From assembly GCA_022567135.1 (NCBI GenBank), contig JADFHP010000007.1, forward strand, positions 1 through 42,437: DNA of 42,437 bases. The letters are read 5' to 3'. The notes below the pieces were generated by a model. The model did no database searches and was not told where the DNA came from. It worked only from the letters and a program-made list of their open reading frames with translations. Below are positions 23,549-31,574 of the stretch, piece by piece. Within the stretch, counting starts at the first letter, position 1. Each line of letters starts with the position of its first letter. Position numbers and translations under genes: made by a program. Source of the DNA: Chloroflexota bacterium (GTDB lineage Bacteria > Chloroflexota > Dehalococcoidia > Lucifugimonadales > Lucifugimonadaceae).

Positions 23549-24358
23549 TTGAGTCTGAGTCGCCGGCAGGTTCGGGAAATCATCCACGAGGCTCTGGCGG
23601 GCGAAACCAGCAGCCTTCCCGCCCACTTCACTTCAGGAAAGGTGCATATCAACACGCTGCAGCCGGACCGCGTGGCCAACCGTCACAGGCGCCGCTTCGA
23701 TATCGCGGACCCGACCTTCCAGGCCTCCACCACCGGCGAGGGCGGCGTAATAGCCGCGTCGCCAGACTGGATGGACGCCGTTAGCACCGCTTACGGGGAC
23801 GCAGACCGAGACGCCATGTTTGAGCCGGGCCGTATGGCGGTGGTGGCCGAGCTGGCGAAAAAACACGACGCGATCATGTTCGGCCCGTTTCTGCGATTCG
23901 TGGCCGTGCCGGACCGCATAGCGGTTCCTGATCCGGCATCCGGCTACGATCTCCGGGTCCATGATCCCTCGTTCATCTCCCAGGTGGAGATAGACGACTG
24001 GCCGCACACATTCCGGCGTCGGCGCTCGCAGATCCGCCCGCTCAAAGGCATCGCCATCATCGTCAAGAATGGCACGCATGTCGGAGCGGCATCTCTGACG
24101 GCTGATGCGGAGCGGCTATGGCAGATCGGCATCGACGTCGCCGAAGAGCATCGCGGCCAGGGGCTGGCGGCGGCGATGACGGCCGCCCTGGCGGCAGAGG
24201 CGCTGGCCAACGAAGCGGTGCCCTATTACGGCACAACCGCCTCTAATATCCCGTCAATGCGGGCGGCGCTGTCTGCGGGTCTCAGGCCGGGGTGGGTAGA
24301 CGCATTCACGCTCCACCGGTCTATGGTGGTGTCGGGCAGCCTCAGCCTTCGCCGATAA
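23549..24358 (+). CDS. GNAT-like acetyltransferase with N-terminal extension
   Basis: A 269-residue protein. The C-terminal third holds a GNAT domain with motif A WQIGIDVAEEHRGQGLAAAM (about 191-210) and motif B NIPSMRAALSAGLRPGW. The first 130 residues resemble the GNAT-associated N-terminal part found in several Chloroflexota and Actinobacteria proteins but give no function. It starts at TTG 23549 with GGAG 7 nt upstream; no ATG in frame fits. Its 3' end overlaps the convergent selenoprotein gene by 17 bp. Confidence 0.78.
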   Translation: MSLSRRQVREIIHEALAGETSSLPAHFTSGKVHINTLQPDRVANRHRRRFDIADPTFQASTTGEGGVIAASPDWMDAVSTAYGDADRDAMFEPGRMAVVAELAKKHDAIMFGPFLRFVAVPDRIAVPDPASGYDLRVHDPSFISQVEIDDWPHTFRRRRSQIRPLKGIAIIVKNGTHVGAASLTADAERLWQIGIDVAEEHRGQGLAAAMTAALAAEALANEAVPYYGTTASNIPSMRAALSAGLRPGWVDAFTLHRSMVVSGSLSLRR

Positions 24359-25037
24359 CTATCCCGCCGAAGCCCTGCGCCGCGCCCGTTTCGCGCTGCT
24401 TCAGCGCCCGCTTCATCGCCAGGCGGAACATCTCTATCGGCTGCGCGCCGGTGAAGTAGAAGCTATCGTCCACCACGAATCCGGGGACGCCCCAGATGCC
24501 GACCTGCATCGCCTCGTCGTGCTGGTCCTGCATCACACGGTCGAACTCACCCGCCGCCAGCCTTGGCGCCAGGTCGTCCCAGTCGACGCCCACGCCGCGT
24601 GCCAGTCCCTCAAGTACATCCATATCGCCCAGATCCGCCCCGTCTTCCCAGAACGCCCTGTATGCGGCGCGATGAAATTTTTCCTGTAGGCCATCCGCCT
24701 TCGCATATTCGGTCACGGCCTGCGCCGGCCGGGTATATGGCGTCAGCGCCGCCCTGCGCATGATCAGGCCGGCCTCATCCGCAAGACCGCGTAGCGGCTC
24801 ACCGAGCAACGTGTCGTCCGCCGACTCGCCGTCCCTCAGCGCCCGCGGACGCCCTTCGGGGGGTATCTCCGGGTGCAGGAAGTACGCCTTCAACTCCAGT
24901 TCAAGCGAATACTCCTCAGCAAGTTTGTCGAGCCGAGCCAGCCCGATGTAGCACCACGGTCATATGTAGTCGTACCAGACCGTTAATTTGATCGGGGCTG
25001 ACTGATCTGTCTGGATATTTGCTCCGGCTTCTGTCAT
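24342..25037 (-). CDS. DsbA/FrnE-family thiol oxidoreductase with in-frame TGA at the active-site Cys (putative selenoprotein)
   Basis: Read through one TGA, this gives 231 residues of the DsbA/FrnE (2-hydroxychromene-2-carboxylate isomerase-like) family: strand 1 KLTVWYDYI, then codon 26 = TGA (24962-24960), then PWCYIGLARLDKLAEEYSLE. FrnE proteins have CPWCYIG at this place, so TGA replaces the first, nucleophilic Cys and gives U-P-W-C. Downstream motifs are intact: AYFLHPEIPPEGRP, YRAFWEDGADLGDMDVL, and the cis-Pro loop GIWGVPGFVVDD. The ATG at 25037 has AGGAG 5 nt before it. No lesion other than the TGA is seen. A hairpin with SECIS-like geometry follows the TGA. A nonsense mutation in a Cys codon is the alternative. 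It is the last gene of a tight minus-strand series. Confidence 0.82.
24928..24946 (-). promoter_or_regulatory. Putative bacterial SECIS hairpin
   Basis: Beginning 14 nt after the in-frame TGA, the minus strand reads UCGGGC-UGGCUCG-GCUCGA. This folds into a 6-bp stem with one G-U pair and a 7-nt loop with G as second loop base. The loop begins 19-20 nt after the UGA. Known bacterial SECIS rules (a loop of 3-14 nt with a G in its first two positions, and the loop 16-37 nt from UGA) are met. The rules are from memory of the published consensus; the fold is my own reading. Confidence 0.6.
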
Positions 25038-25045
25038 TTCCACTC

Positions 25046-25471
25046 CTAAACGGCCCGGCCTTTGATGCTGGATACCCGCGGCCAGACGATCTTCAGCTTC
25101 CTGGCGCCTGTGAAATCGGCGCCGGAGATGTTCGCCTTCCGCAGATTCAGGCGATAGAGATTGGCGCCAGACAGGTCGGCGTCCGTCAGATCGCATCCGA
25201 CGGCGTTCGTGCGCGTAACGATCGCCCGCCTCAAATCCGCTCCCGCGAGGTTCGCGTGGTAGAGATTACAGTTCGAGAGGTCGGCTTCGCTCAATCGCGC
25301 TCCGCTCAGGTCGCATCTCGTGAGGTTGGAGCCCGAGAGGTTGGCGCCGGCAAGATCGGCGCCCGCCAGGTCGGCGCCCGAAAGGTCCAGCTCGGCTGGA
25401 TCACGTCCGGCCCGCCATGCGGCGATGGCCTCCCTGCCCTTCCTGGCGATTTCTACGTACTCAGGGTTCAT
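25046..25471 (-). CDS. Pentapeptide-repeat protein
   Basis: A 141-residue protein in which about residues 28-120 are A(D/N)LxG-type pentapeptide repeats (for example LSGADLAGADLAGANLSGSN), which form a right-handed four-sided beta-helix. The N-terminus MNPEYVEIARKGREAIAAWR is the short helix common to small bacterial pentapeptide proteins. No partner-binding domain is present, and no role such as gyrase protection can be inferred. It ends 8 bp before the FrnE start and begins 4 bp after the preceding gene, so it is probably translated from the same transcript. Confidence 0.92.
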   Translation of the reverse strand: MNPEYVEIARKGREAIAAWRAGRDPAELDLSGADLAGADLAGANLSGSNLTRCDLSGARLSEADLSNCNLYHANLAGADLRRAIVTRTNAVGCDLTDADLSGANLYRLNLRKANISGADFTGARKLKIVWPRVSSIKGRAV

Positions 25472-25475
25472 GAAA

Positions 25476-25832
25476 CTAGTCGATCAACTCCTGTTCGAAA
25501 ATTTCGAAAAGCGGGTTGATTACCTCTCTGGCGATTCGCCTGGAACGGCTCAGCCGCCATCCGCCCGACTCCGGCGTCCACTCGCTCCGGGCAAATATCA
25601 GCACTCCCGGTCTGACGAGAATATTGATGCCCACCCAGGCCTGAAGATGCGCCCACGGCTTCGTATAGATCATCTCCACGTAGATCGGCGCGATTCCGAT
25701 GCCCATCCCTTTCTGGTAGCGGCGCCTGACGTCGTCGGCGTGCTTGAGCTTGAATCCACGCTCGCCCGCCCACTCGTCCATCGCGGCCCATGGCGGCGCT
25801 TCGGTCTCGAACCGACGGGTCGTTCTCCCCAC
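25476..25832 (-). CDS. Conserved-looking hypothetical protein
   Basis: A 118-residue protein that I do not recognise. GTG 25832 has a perfect AGGAGG 7 nt upstream; an ATG at 25836 in another frame is too close to that site. Visible features are an N-terminal charged part (GFKLKHADDVRRRYQKG), a beta-rich centre (IGIAPIYVEMIYTKPWAHLQ, then WVGINILVRPGVLIFARSEW) and a C-terminal helix (RRIAREVINPLFEIFEQEL). No transmembrane segment or cysteine motif is seen. It sits between an M20 amidohydrolase and the pentapeptide gene on the same strand. Confidence 0.65.
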   Translation of the reverse strand: MGRTTRRFETEAPPWAAMDEWAGERGFKLKHADDVRRRYQKGMGIGIAPIYVEMIYTKPWAHLQAWVGINILVRPGVLIFARSEWTPESGGWRLSRSRRIAREVINPLFEIFEQELID

Positions 25833-25886
25833 GCATCCGCCTCCTGGTTGTCTCAGTCCATCCGATCGGAACCGCTCTGCCGAGTT

Positions 25887-27233
25887 TTAACGCCCTTTAT
25901 AGCGGGTCACTCGCATCCGCGCCCGTTGCGCTGAGACATACTGCACCCGTGTCATCGGCGGCTTCGCCTCTTTCAGCACTGTCTTTGCATTTGCGGCGTC
26001 GGCGGCGAGCAGGTCTATAACTGTCATCGCCAGAGCAGACGCCGATGTCACCACAGCCGAATAGTAGTCCTCGATCAGGTAGTCGACACCATGCGCCGTA
26101 CCGGTCGCTGCATTCACGTAAGGGTGGATGACGGGCATAATCTGGCTCAGATCCCCCATGTCCGTCGAGCCGCCCCGGTTCGCCGCCGCGCCCCTGCGCA
26201 GCGCGGTCCCGGGCCCTGAGAGAGCGTCTACGTTGGCGGCAAACAGATCGCCCATCACGGGGTCGTTCACCAGCGCCATGTAACCCGGCACTGACGTGAT
26301 CTCCACCTCTGCGCCAAGCGCCAGAGCGCCCGCCTTGAAGCAGCGCTCCACCTTGACGGCGGTGGCATCGACGATCTCGCTGTTGCGGCCTCGCACACGG
26401 CCCTCGTACACGACCTCCGCTGGAACCGCGTTCATCGATATCCCGGCACTGGTGATGATCCCGTGCACCCTGATCGTGTCGGAGTTCCGGAACGTCTCCC
26501 GCTGAGTGTTGAGCGCCAACATCGCCACGTTGGCCGCCTGCAGAGCGTTCACCCCGTCCCACGGCGCCCCTCCAGCATGCGCGGCCTTCCCCTTGAACTT
26601 CACCATGTGCACGACGTGGGCGTTCGATGTGCCACCGATTGAGAATTTTCCCGGCTCCCCCTCGGAACTCGTATGCACCATCATCGCCATATCGACGTCG
26701 TCGAACGTGCCAAGGCGGATCATCTCCTGCTTGCCGGACATGAAGCCAAGCTCGCCCGCCTCCCGGCGCTCCAGCCGACGGCCCAGATCTATGAACTCCT
26801 CGGCGGGCGTGGCTATGAACGCCACCGAGCCGCCAAGGTGATCGGCCACTTCCGGCGAGCTGAGCGCGGCAGCAACTCCGAGGAGCTGCGCGGGCTGAGT
26901 GTGATGGCCGCAGGCATGCGCCGCACTGGTGTCCGGATCCGCAAGGCTATGGCCCGGAACGCGCAGCGCGTCAAGCTCGCCGATTACGCCCACGGTTGGG
27001 CCGATGCGGCCGAATTGCCTGGTGGCCTTGAGCCCGGTCACGGCGATGCCGCGCACCACGTCCAGCCCCAGGGCTTCCAGGCCCTTCGCAACCTTTGCCG
27101 ACGTCCGCGACTCCTCGAACCCGGGCTCCGGATGGGCGGCGATATCCTGCGCCAGCGCGATCAACTCATCGCGCCGGGCCTCAATGGCCGCACATGCAGC
27201 GGCCTTCAGATCGGATATCTTCGCCTCAGCCAG
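25887..27233 (-). CDS. M20-family amidohydrolase (tandem copy 2)
   Basis: Zinc amidohydrolase of the M20D/AbgB-like group, which cleaves N-acyl amino acid or similar amide substrates. Zinc-binding motif DTSAAHACGHHTQPAQLLG and the PAEEF motif of the catalytic Glu are present, with a dimerisation domain (HMVKFKGKAAHAGGAPWDGVNALQ) and C-terminal GGSTDMGDLSQIMP. The family N-terminal helix (SDLKAAACAAIEARRDELI) lies upstream of the first canonical start, TTG 27164. GGGAG at 27244-27240 lies 6 nt before an in-frame CTG at 27233, so I propose a CTG start, giving 448 residues. It starts 20 bp after copy 1. Confidence 0.86.
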   Translation of the reverse strand: MAEAKISDLKAAACAAIEARRDELIALAQDIAAHPEPGFEESRTSAKVAKGLEALGLDVVRGIAVTGLKATRQFGRIGPTVGVIGELDALRVPGHSLADPDTSAAHACGHHTQPAQLLGVAAALSSPEVADHLGGSVAFIATPAEEFIDLGRRLERREAGELGFMSGKQEMIRLGTFDDVDMAMMVHTSSEGEPGKFSIGGTSNAHVVHMVKFKGKAAHAGGAPWDGVNALQAANVAMLALNTQRETFRNSDTIRVHGIITSAGISMNAVPAEVVYEGRVRGRNSEIVDATAVKVERCFKAGALALGAEVEITSVPGYMALVNDPVMGDLFAANVDALSGPGTALRRGAAANRGGSTDMGDLSQIMPVIHPYVNAATGTAHGVDYLIEDYYSAVVTSASALAMTVIDLLAADAANAKTVLKEAKPPMTRVQYVSAQRARMRVTRYKGR

Positions 27234-27253
27234 GTCGATCTCCCATCAGATTT

Positions 27254-28582
27254 CTATTCGGTGTAAGTCTTCGTGGTGAAAAGCGCGGACATCGTCTCCA
27301 GGTATGATTCCCTGGTCATCTCCGGCACGAACGCGTCCAGGACCTTCGCACCGGACTCGGCGCCGTTGGCCAGCAGATCGACCACGGTCATCGCCATCGC
27401 TTTCGCCGGATTCACGACGGCCTTCCCGTAATCCTCCACCAGGTAGTCCTCGCTGTGGCCGCGCCCGGTGGCGCCGGACGCGTACGGCTGGATGGTGGCG
27501 ATGATATGGCTCAGGTCGCCCATGTCGGTCGAGCCGCCACTGTGGCCGCCGTGCCCGACCTCGTCCTTGCCGACGAGTTTCTCAGCATTGGCGGTCCACA
27601 GCTCCGCCAGCGGCGCACACTCCCTGAAGGGCAGATAGCCTGGCGCGGTCGCGATCTCCACCGAGCCGCCGGACGCCATCGCGCCGGCGCGCAGTGAGCG
27701 GTCCACCTTTTCATTGGCGTCCATGATCGCGGGTACGTTGGAGCCGCGCACGTACGTCTCCATCCTCACATCATCAGGCACTGCGTTCACGACGCTGCCG
27801 CCCCGGGTGATGATCGGATGGATCCGGATCTGGTCCTCGTCCTTGAACGTGTCGCGCTGAGCGTGAATGGCGGCCAGGGCCACCTCCGCGGCGTTGAGCG
27901 CGTTGACGCCCAGATGGGGCGCGCCTCCGGCATGCGCAGCGACGCCCCTGAAACGAATCATCTTGCCAAGCATGCCGTTGTTAGTTTTGCCGATGGTGAA
28001 ACTGGGGTCATCCGGGGTGGTATGCGTCAACATGCAGAAGTCGGCATCGTCCAGCTCGCCGAGTCGCACCAGCTCCGGCTTCCCGCCCAGATACTCGATC
28101 TTGCCCTCGACCCTCAGCTGCAGCCGCCACTCCAGCTCGAGATACTCCTCGGCAGGCACCGCGAAAAACGTCACGGAGCCTGCGAGGTCGGCCATGACAC
28201 CAGAGGCCTGTAGTGCGAAAGCCACTCCCAGCATGCTGCCGATCTGGCAGTGGTGCCCGCAGGCATGCGCTGCGCCGGTCTCGGGGTCGGCAAGCGGATG
28301 GTCCGGAACGATGTTCGAGTCCAGCTCTCCCATGACGACCACGTTGGGACCCGGCATGCCGCCGTCCAGCCTGGCCCGGACGCCCGTGATGGCGATGCCA
28401 TCACGCACTTCGAGGCCCATCCCACGCATCACATCGATAACGAGCGCAGAGGTCTTCACCTCCTTGTAGCCGGTTTCCGGGTGCGACAGGATCTGGCGCG
28501 AAATCCTGACGATCTCGTCTGCGTGGCGGTCCACGCCTTCAACGACTCGTTCTTTCAGGGCTTCGGTTGACGTCGGTGAGAT
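27254..28582 (-). CDS. M20-family amidohydrolase (tandem copy 1)
   Basis: Paralogue of the next gene and same enzyme group: AAHACGHHCQIGSMLG, VPAEEYLELEWRLQLR, GVAAHAGGAPHLGVNALNAA and GGSTDMGDLSHIIATIQPY are all present. The open frame reaches 29089, but its first 170 residues are antisense to glycerate kinase and are not real. The family N-terminal helix (ALKERVVEGVDRHADEIVRI) precedes the first canonical in-frame codon, GTG 28534. AAAGGAG lies 5 nt before ATC 28582, which I use as the likely start, giving about 442 residues; GTG 28534 is the conservative alternative. Substrate unknown. Confidence 0.85.
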   Translation of the reverse strand: MSPTSTEALKERVVEGVDRHADEIVRISRQILSHPETGYKEVKTSALVIDVMRGMGLEVRDGIAITGVRARLDGGMPGPNVVVMGELDSNIVPDHPLADPETGAAHACGHHCQIGSMLGVAFALQASGVMADLAGSVTFFAVPAEEYLELEWRLQLRVEGKIEYLGGKPELVRLGELDDADFCMLTHTTPDDPSFTIGKTNNGMLGKMIRFRGVAAHAGGAPHLGVNALNAAEVALAAIHAQRDTFKDEDQIRIHPIITRGGSVVNAVPDDVRMETYVRGSNVPAIMDANEKVDRSLRAGAMASGGSVEIATAPGYLPFRECAPLAELWTANAEKLVGKDEVGHGGHSGGSTDMGDLSHIIATIQPYASGATGRGHSEDYLVEDYGKAVVNPAKAMAMTVVDLLANGAESGAKVLDAFVPEMTRESYLETMSALFTTKTYTE

Positions 28583-28678
28583 AGTGGCTCCTTTTGCCGG
28601 GTTCCCAGCCCGGTCGCGTCCGTTGCGGGCGGCCTGCGGAAAGAGCGTGAGTGTACCAGCCGGATAGTCTTGCGCGGC

Positions 28679-28684
28679 TATAAT
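28679..28684 (+). promoter_or_regulatory. TATAAT box very close to the glycerate kinase start
   Basis: A perfect -10 hexamer ends 9 nt before the ATG at 28694. Transcription would start at about 28690-28692, so the mRNA would be leaderless or nearly so. No convincing -35 is seen. Confidence 0.45.
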
Positions 28685-28693
28685 CCGGCCGCT

Positions 28694-29857
28694 ATGAAAA
28701 TCGTGATTGCGCCGCAGGGATTCAAAGGCAGCCTCACCGCGCTCGAAGTAGCGCGCGCGATCGGCGATGGCGTCCGGCAGGTCGAGCCCGATGCCGAGAT
28801 CGACCTGGTGCCCGTGGCCGACGGCGGCGACGGCACCCTCCAGGCGCTCGTCGACGTTTCTGACGGCAAGGTCGTAACCACCACGGTGACCGGCCCTCTC
28901 GGCGCGCCGGTCGATGCCCAGTGGGGGTCTATGGGTAAAGGGGGTAACGGGGGTAACGGCAAAACGGCCGTCATCGAAATGGCCCGCGCCTCCGGCCTCG
29001 CCCTGCTCGACCCGTCGGAACTCGACCCCCTGAACGCATCCACCCGCGGCACCGGCGAGCTGTTCAAGACCGCGCTCGATGCCGGCCACCGAAAATTCAT
29101 CATCGGCATCGGTGGCAGCGCCACGAACGATGGTGGCGCTGGCATGATGCAGGCCCTCGGCGCAAGACTGCTCGACGCCGACGGCATGGAACTGCCGCCC
29201 GGCGGCGCCGCCCTCGCCAATCTCGACCGCATCGACGTATCGGGCCTCGACAGGCGCGCAGTAGAGGCGTCTATCGACGTGGCTTGCGACGTCAACAATC
29301 CACTCTGCGGCCCCGATGGCGCATCAGCCGTATTCGGCCCGCAAAAGGGCGCGACGCCGGAGCTGGTCGAGCAGCTGGACGCAGCGCTGTCGCGCTTCGC
29401 TGACGTGATCGAACGCGATCTCGGCAAGGCTGTCCGGAACAACCCCGGCGCAGGTGCAGCAGGCGGCCTCGGCGCAGGCCTGATGGCATTTCTCAACGCC
29501 AACCTCAAGGCCGGCGTAGACATCGTCCTCGACGCGGTCGACCTGGACGCCCATCTCGAAGGCTCCGACCTCGTCATCACCGGCGAGGGTCAGATCGACC
29601 ACTCGACCATATTCAACAAGGCGCCGGTTGGCGTTGCCGAGCGCGCGAAGGAGCGCGGCATCCCTGTGATCGCCATCGCCGGAGGACTGGGCGAGGGCTA
29701 TCGTGAGACCCACGAGAAAGGCATCGACGCCGCCTTCACGCTGGTAAGCGGCCCGATGCCGCTCGACGACGCCATCGCTAACACAGCCGATCTCCTGGCC
29801 GGTGTGGCCGAGGAGATCATGCGGACGCTGGCCGTTGGACGGTCCATAAAGCCCTGA
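28694..29857 (+). CDS. Glycerate kinase (GlxK/GarK family)
   Basis: A 387-residue type-I glycerate kinase (pfam02595), phosphorylating D-glycerate. Motifs: MKIVIAPQGFKGSLTALEVA at the N-terminus, VADGGDGTLQALV, GIGGSATNDGGAGMMQALGA, and the C-terminal SDLVITGEGQIDHST and KAPVGVAERAKERG. ATG 28694 starts the family domain; upstream in-frame residues are not conserved. A glycine-rich piece (GKGGNGGNGK, about 78-88) comes from a repeated 9-mer in the DNA and is unusual. It lies beside the LutABC/LhgO hydroxyacid genes. Confidence 0.93.
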   Translation: MKIVIAPQGFKGSLTALEVARAIGDGVRQVEPDAEIDLVPVADGGDGTLQALVDVSDGKVVTTTVTGPLGAPVDAQWGSMGKGGNGGNGKTAVIEMARASGLALLDPSELDPLNASTRGTGELFKTALDAGHRKFIIGIGGSATNDGGAGMMQALGARLLDADGMELPPGGAALANLDRIDVSGLDRRAVEASIDVACDVNNPLCGPDGASAVFGPQKGATPELVEQLDAALSRFADVIERDLGKAVRNNPGAGAAGGLGAGLMAFLNANLKAGVDIVLDAVDLDAHLEGSDLVITGEGQIDHSTIFNKAPVGVAERAKERGIPVIAIAGGLGEGYRETHEKGIDAAFTLVSGPMPLDDAIANTADLLAGVAEEIMRTLAVGRSIKP

Positions 29858-29889
29858 TAGCCGCATAAACGAAAAGGAATGACGCCAGA

Positions 29890-31554
29890 ATGACTCCGCG
29901 CACCGAATTGAACTTCGAGCCGCCCGGACCGGGAACATGGATACTGGACACGCAGCACTTCACGACGCCGCTGACTCGATTTATGGCCGAGAGCAAGCTT
30001 CCAATTATCAGCGCAACGATGAACGAGACAATGGCCCGCTACGGGCTGCTCGTGGTCCGCGCAAACCGCGCAATCCATGGTTTCGGCTATGGTCGCACTC
30101 ACACCTTTGGCACGGAGCCCGGTTCACATGACGCTCTACGAGTAGATGACCCTGCCGTTGAAGAGCGATTGACCACAGCCGTTGAGCAGTTTAACCGCAA
30201 GTACTGGCAAATAGAGCGGCGTGAGTGGTTTGAGACGGTCAAGCCCGACTCGATACGAATCAACCTGGCTCTGGCGTCGGTGGATGTGATAAGCCTGGAT
30301 AGGTCGGCTCTATTTGGCCATCTCTCTGCCACCCGGGATAATTCCAATGAGATGACGAGGCGCCATCACACATTCAACATCGCGGCAATGCTGCCTACCG
30401 CCTTTCTGCTTACCGATGTAGCTGAATGGACCCGCATCCCGCCCGAGGACGCGATCAGCCTGCTTGATGGTGCATCGCCCATATCGGCAGGAGTGACGCC
30501 TGAGTTGGAGGTGCTGGTAGAGGCGATAAAGGAAAACGCCGACGCCAGATCCATCGTCATGTCTGATTTTGAGGCGCCAGAGATCATTGATCGGCTGCGG
30601 GCATCGCCTGGCAGGGTCGGCGATGCGGCGCAGCGGTTCTGGTTCATGGACGGCCACCGGCTTGCAACCGGCTTCGATGTTACGGACAAGCTCGCGTATG
30701 AGCTACCGGAGATGCTGCTGGAGAACATAAGGAACACCCTGGAATCCGGGACGCCCGACCAATCAGCCCAGGCAGCAATAGTTGCAACGTTTGTGAGAAA
30801 CCAGGTGCCGGCGGAGCACCGTGAGACGTTCGACGAGGAGCTGGCAGACGCCCGGGCGAGCATTCGAATCAAGGATGAGCGCGGGCTATACAACGACGTC
30901 TGGGCGAGTGGCATCGATCGAAAGGCTCTGCTGGAAATGGGCCGCAGGCTCGTCGATGAGGGGAGGCTTCTGGATCGCGAGCACTTCATGGAAGCTGACT
31001 GGGCCGAGATGCAGGCGATCTGGAACGGCGATAGTGCCCCATCGGGCGAAGAGCTGGCTGAGCGGCGCGCGATGAGGATGTCTCTCACCTTCCGGGACGC
31101 ACCACCGTTCCTTGGCCCGCCACCCTCGCCACCTCCTGTCATGGAAGGCCTGCCGCCGGAGGCTGTGCGCATTAACACCGCACAGGCCTCGCTTGGCCAG
31201 ATCATGGCCCAGCGACCGCTCCCCCAGGACGGCGAAGACCTTGTTGGCACAACTGCGAGCAAGGGAGATTACGAAGGGACAGCGCGAGTGGTCGTCGGCG
31301 ACTACTCGTTCGACCGCATCCAGACCGGCGACGTCCTCGTGACGTCCACCCACTCCGAGGCATTCAACGCCGTCGTCCAGCGACTCGGCGCGATCATCGC
31401 CGACACCGGCGGACCGCTTTCGCATCTGTCGATAGTCTCCAGAGAGATCGGCATCCCATGCATAGTCACCTGCAAAAACGCCACGGTGCTGATCAAAGAT
31501 GGCGACAGGGTGCGGCTGGACGGCGAAACCGGCCGGGTGACGATTCTGGAGTGA
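29890..31554 (+). CDS. PEP-utilizer swivelling-domain protein without ATP-grasp domain
   Basis: A 554-residue protein. The C-terminus (about 445-554) is a PEP-utilizing-enzyme mobile domain with the phosphohistidine motif TGGPLSHLSIVSREIGIPC (His about 512). The rest (EPPGPGTWILDTQHFTTPLTRF at the start, WAEMQAIWNGDSAPSGEELAERR before the mobile domain) resembles the central region of rifampicin phosphotransferase and phenylphosphate-synthase-like proteins. The ATP-grasp domain that would charge the histidine is absent from this gene and from the window. It starts 32 bp after glycerate kinase. The target of phosphorylation is unknown. Confidence 0.8.
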   Translation: MTPRTELNFEPPGPGTWILDTQHFTTPLTRFMAESKLPIISATMNETMARYGLLVVRANRAIHGFGYGRTHTFGTEPGSHDALRVDDPAVEERLTTAVEQFNRKYWQIERREWFETVKPDSIRINLALASVDVISLDRSALFGHLSATRDNSNEMTRRHHTFNIAAMLPTAFLLTDVAEWTRIPPEDAISLLDGASPISAGVTPELEVLVEAIKENADARSIVMSDFEAPEIIDRLRASPGRVGDAAQRFWFMDGHRLATGFDVTDKLAYELPEMLLENIRNTLESGTPDQSAQAAIVATFVRNQVPAEHRETFDEELADARASIRIKDERGLYNDVWASGIDRKALLEMGRRLVDEGRLLDREHFMEADWAEMQAIWNGDSAPSGEELAERRAMRMSLTFRDAPPFLGPPPSPPPVMEGLPPEAVRINTAQASLGQIMAQRPLPQDGEDLVGTTASKGDYEGTARVVVGDYSFDRIQTGDVLVTSTHSEAFNAVVQRLGAIIADTGGPLSHLSIVSREIGIPCIVTCKNATVLIKDGDRVRLDGETGRVTILE

Positions 31555-31574
31555 GGCCGGTTGGCCTGCTAAAT

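Noticed and set aside
24342-24893. A truncated 183-residue FrnE protein starting after the active site.
   Set aside because: It would have no ribosome-binding site and no catalytic motif; the upstream start with AGGAG and read-through explains the whole domain better.
28583-29580. Long open frames on the minus strand across glycerate kinase (N-terminal extension of the M20 gene and a 300-codon frame).
   Set aside because: They are antisense to a gene with complete family motifs, have low-complexity composition typical of GC-rich shadow frames and have no domain.
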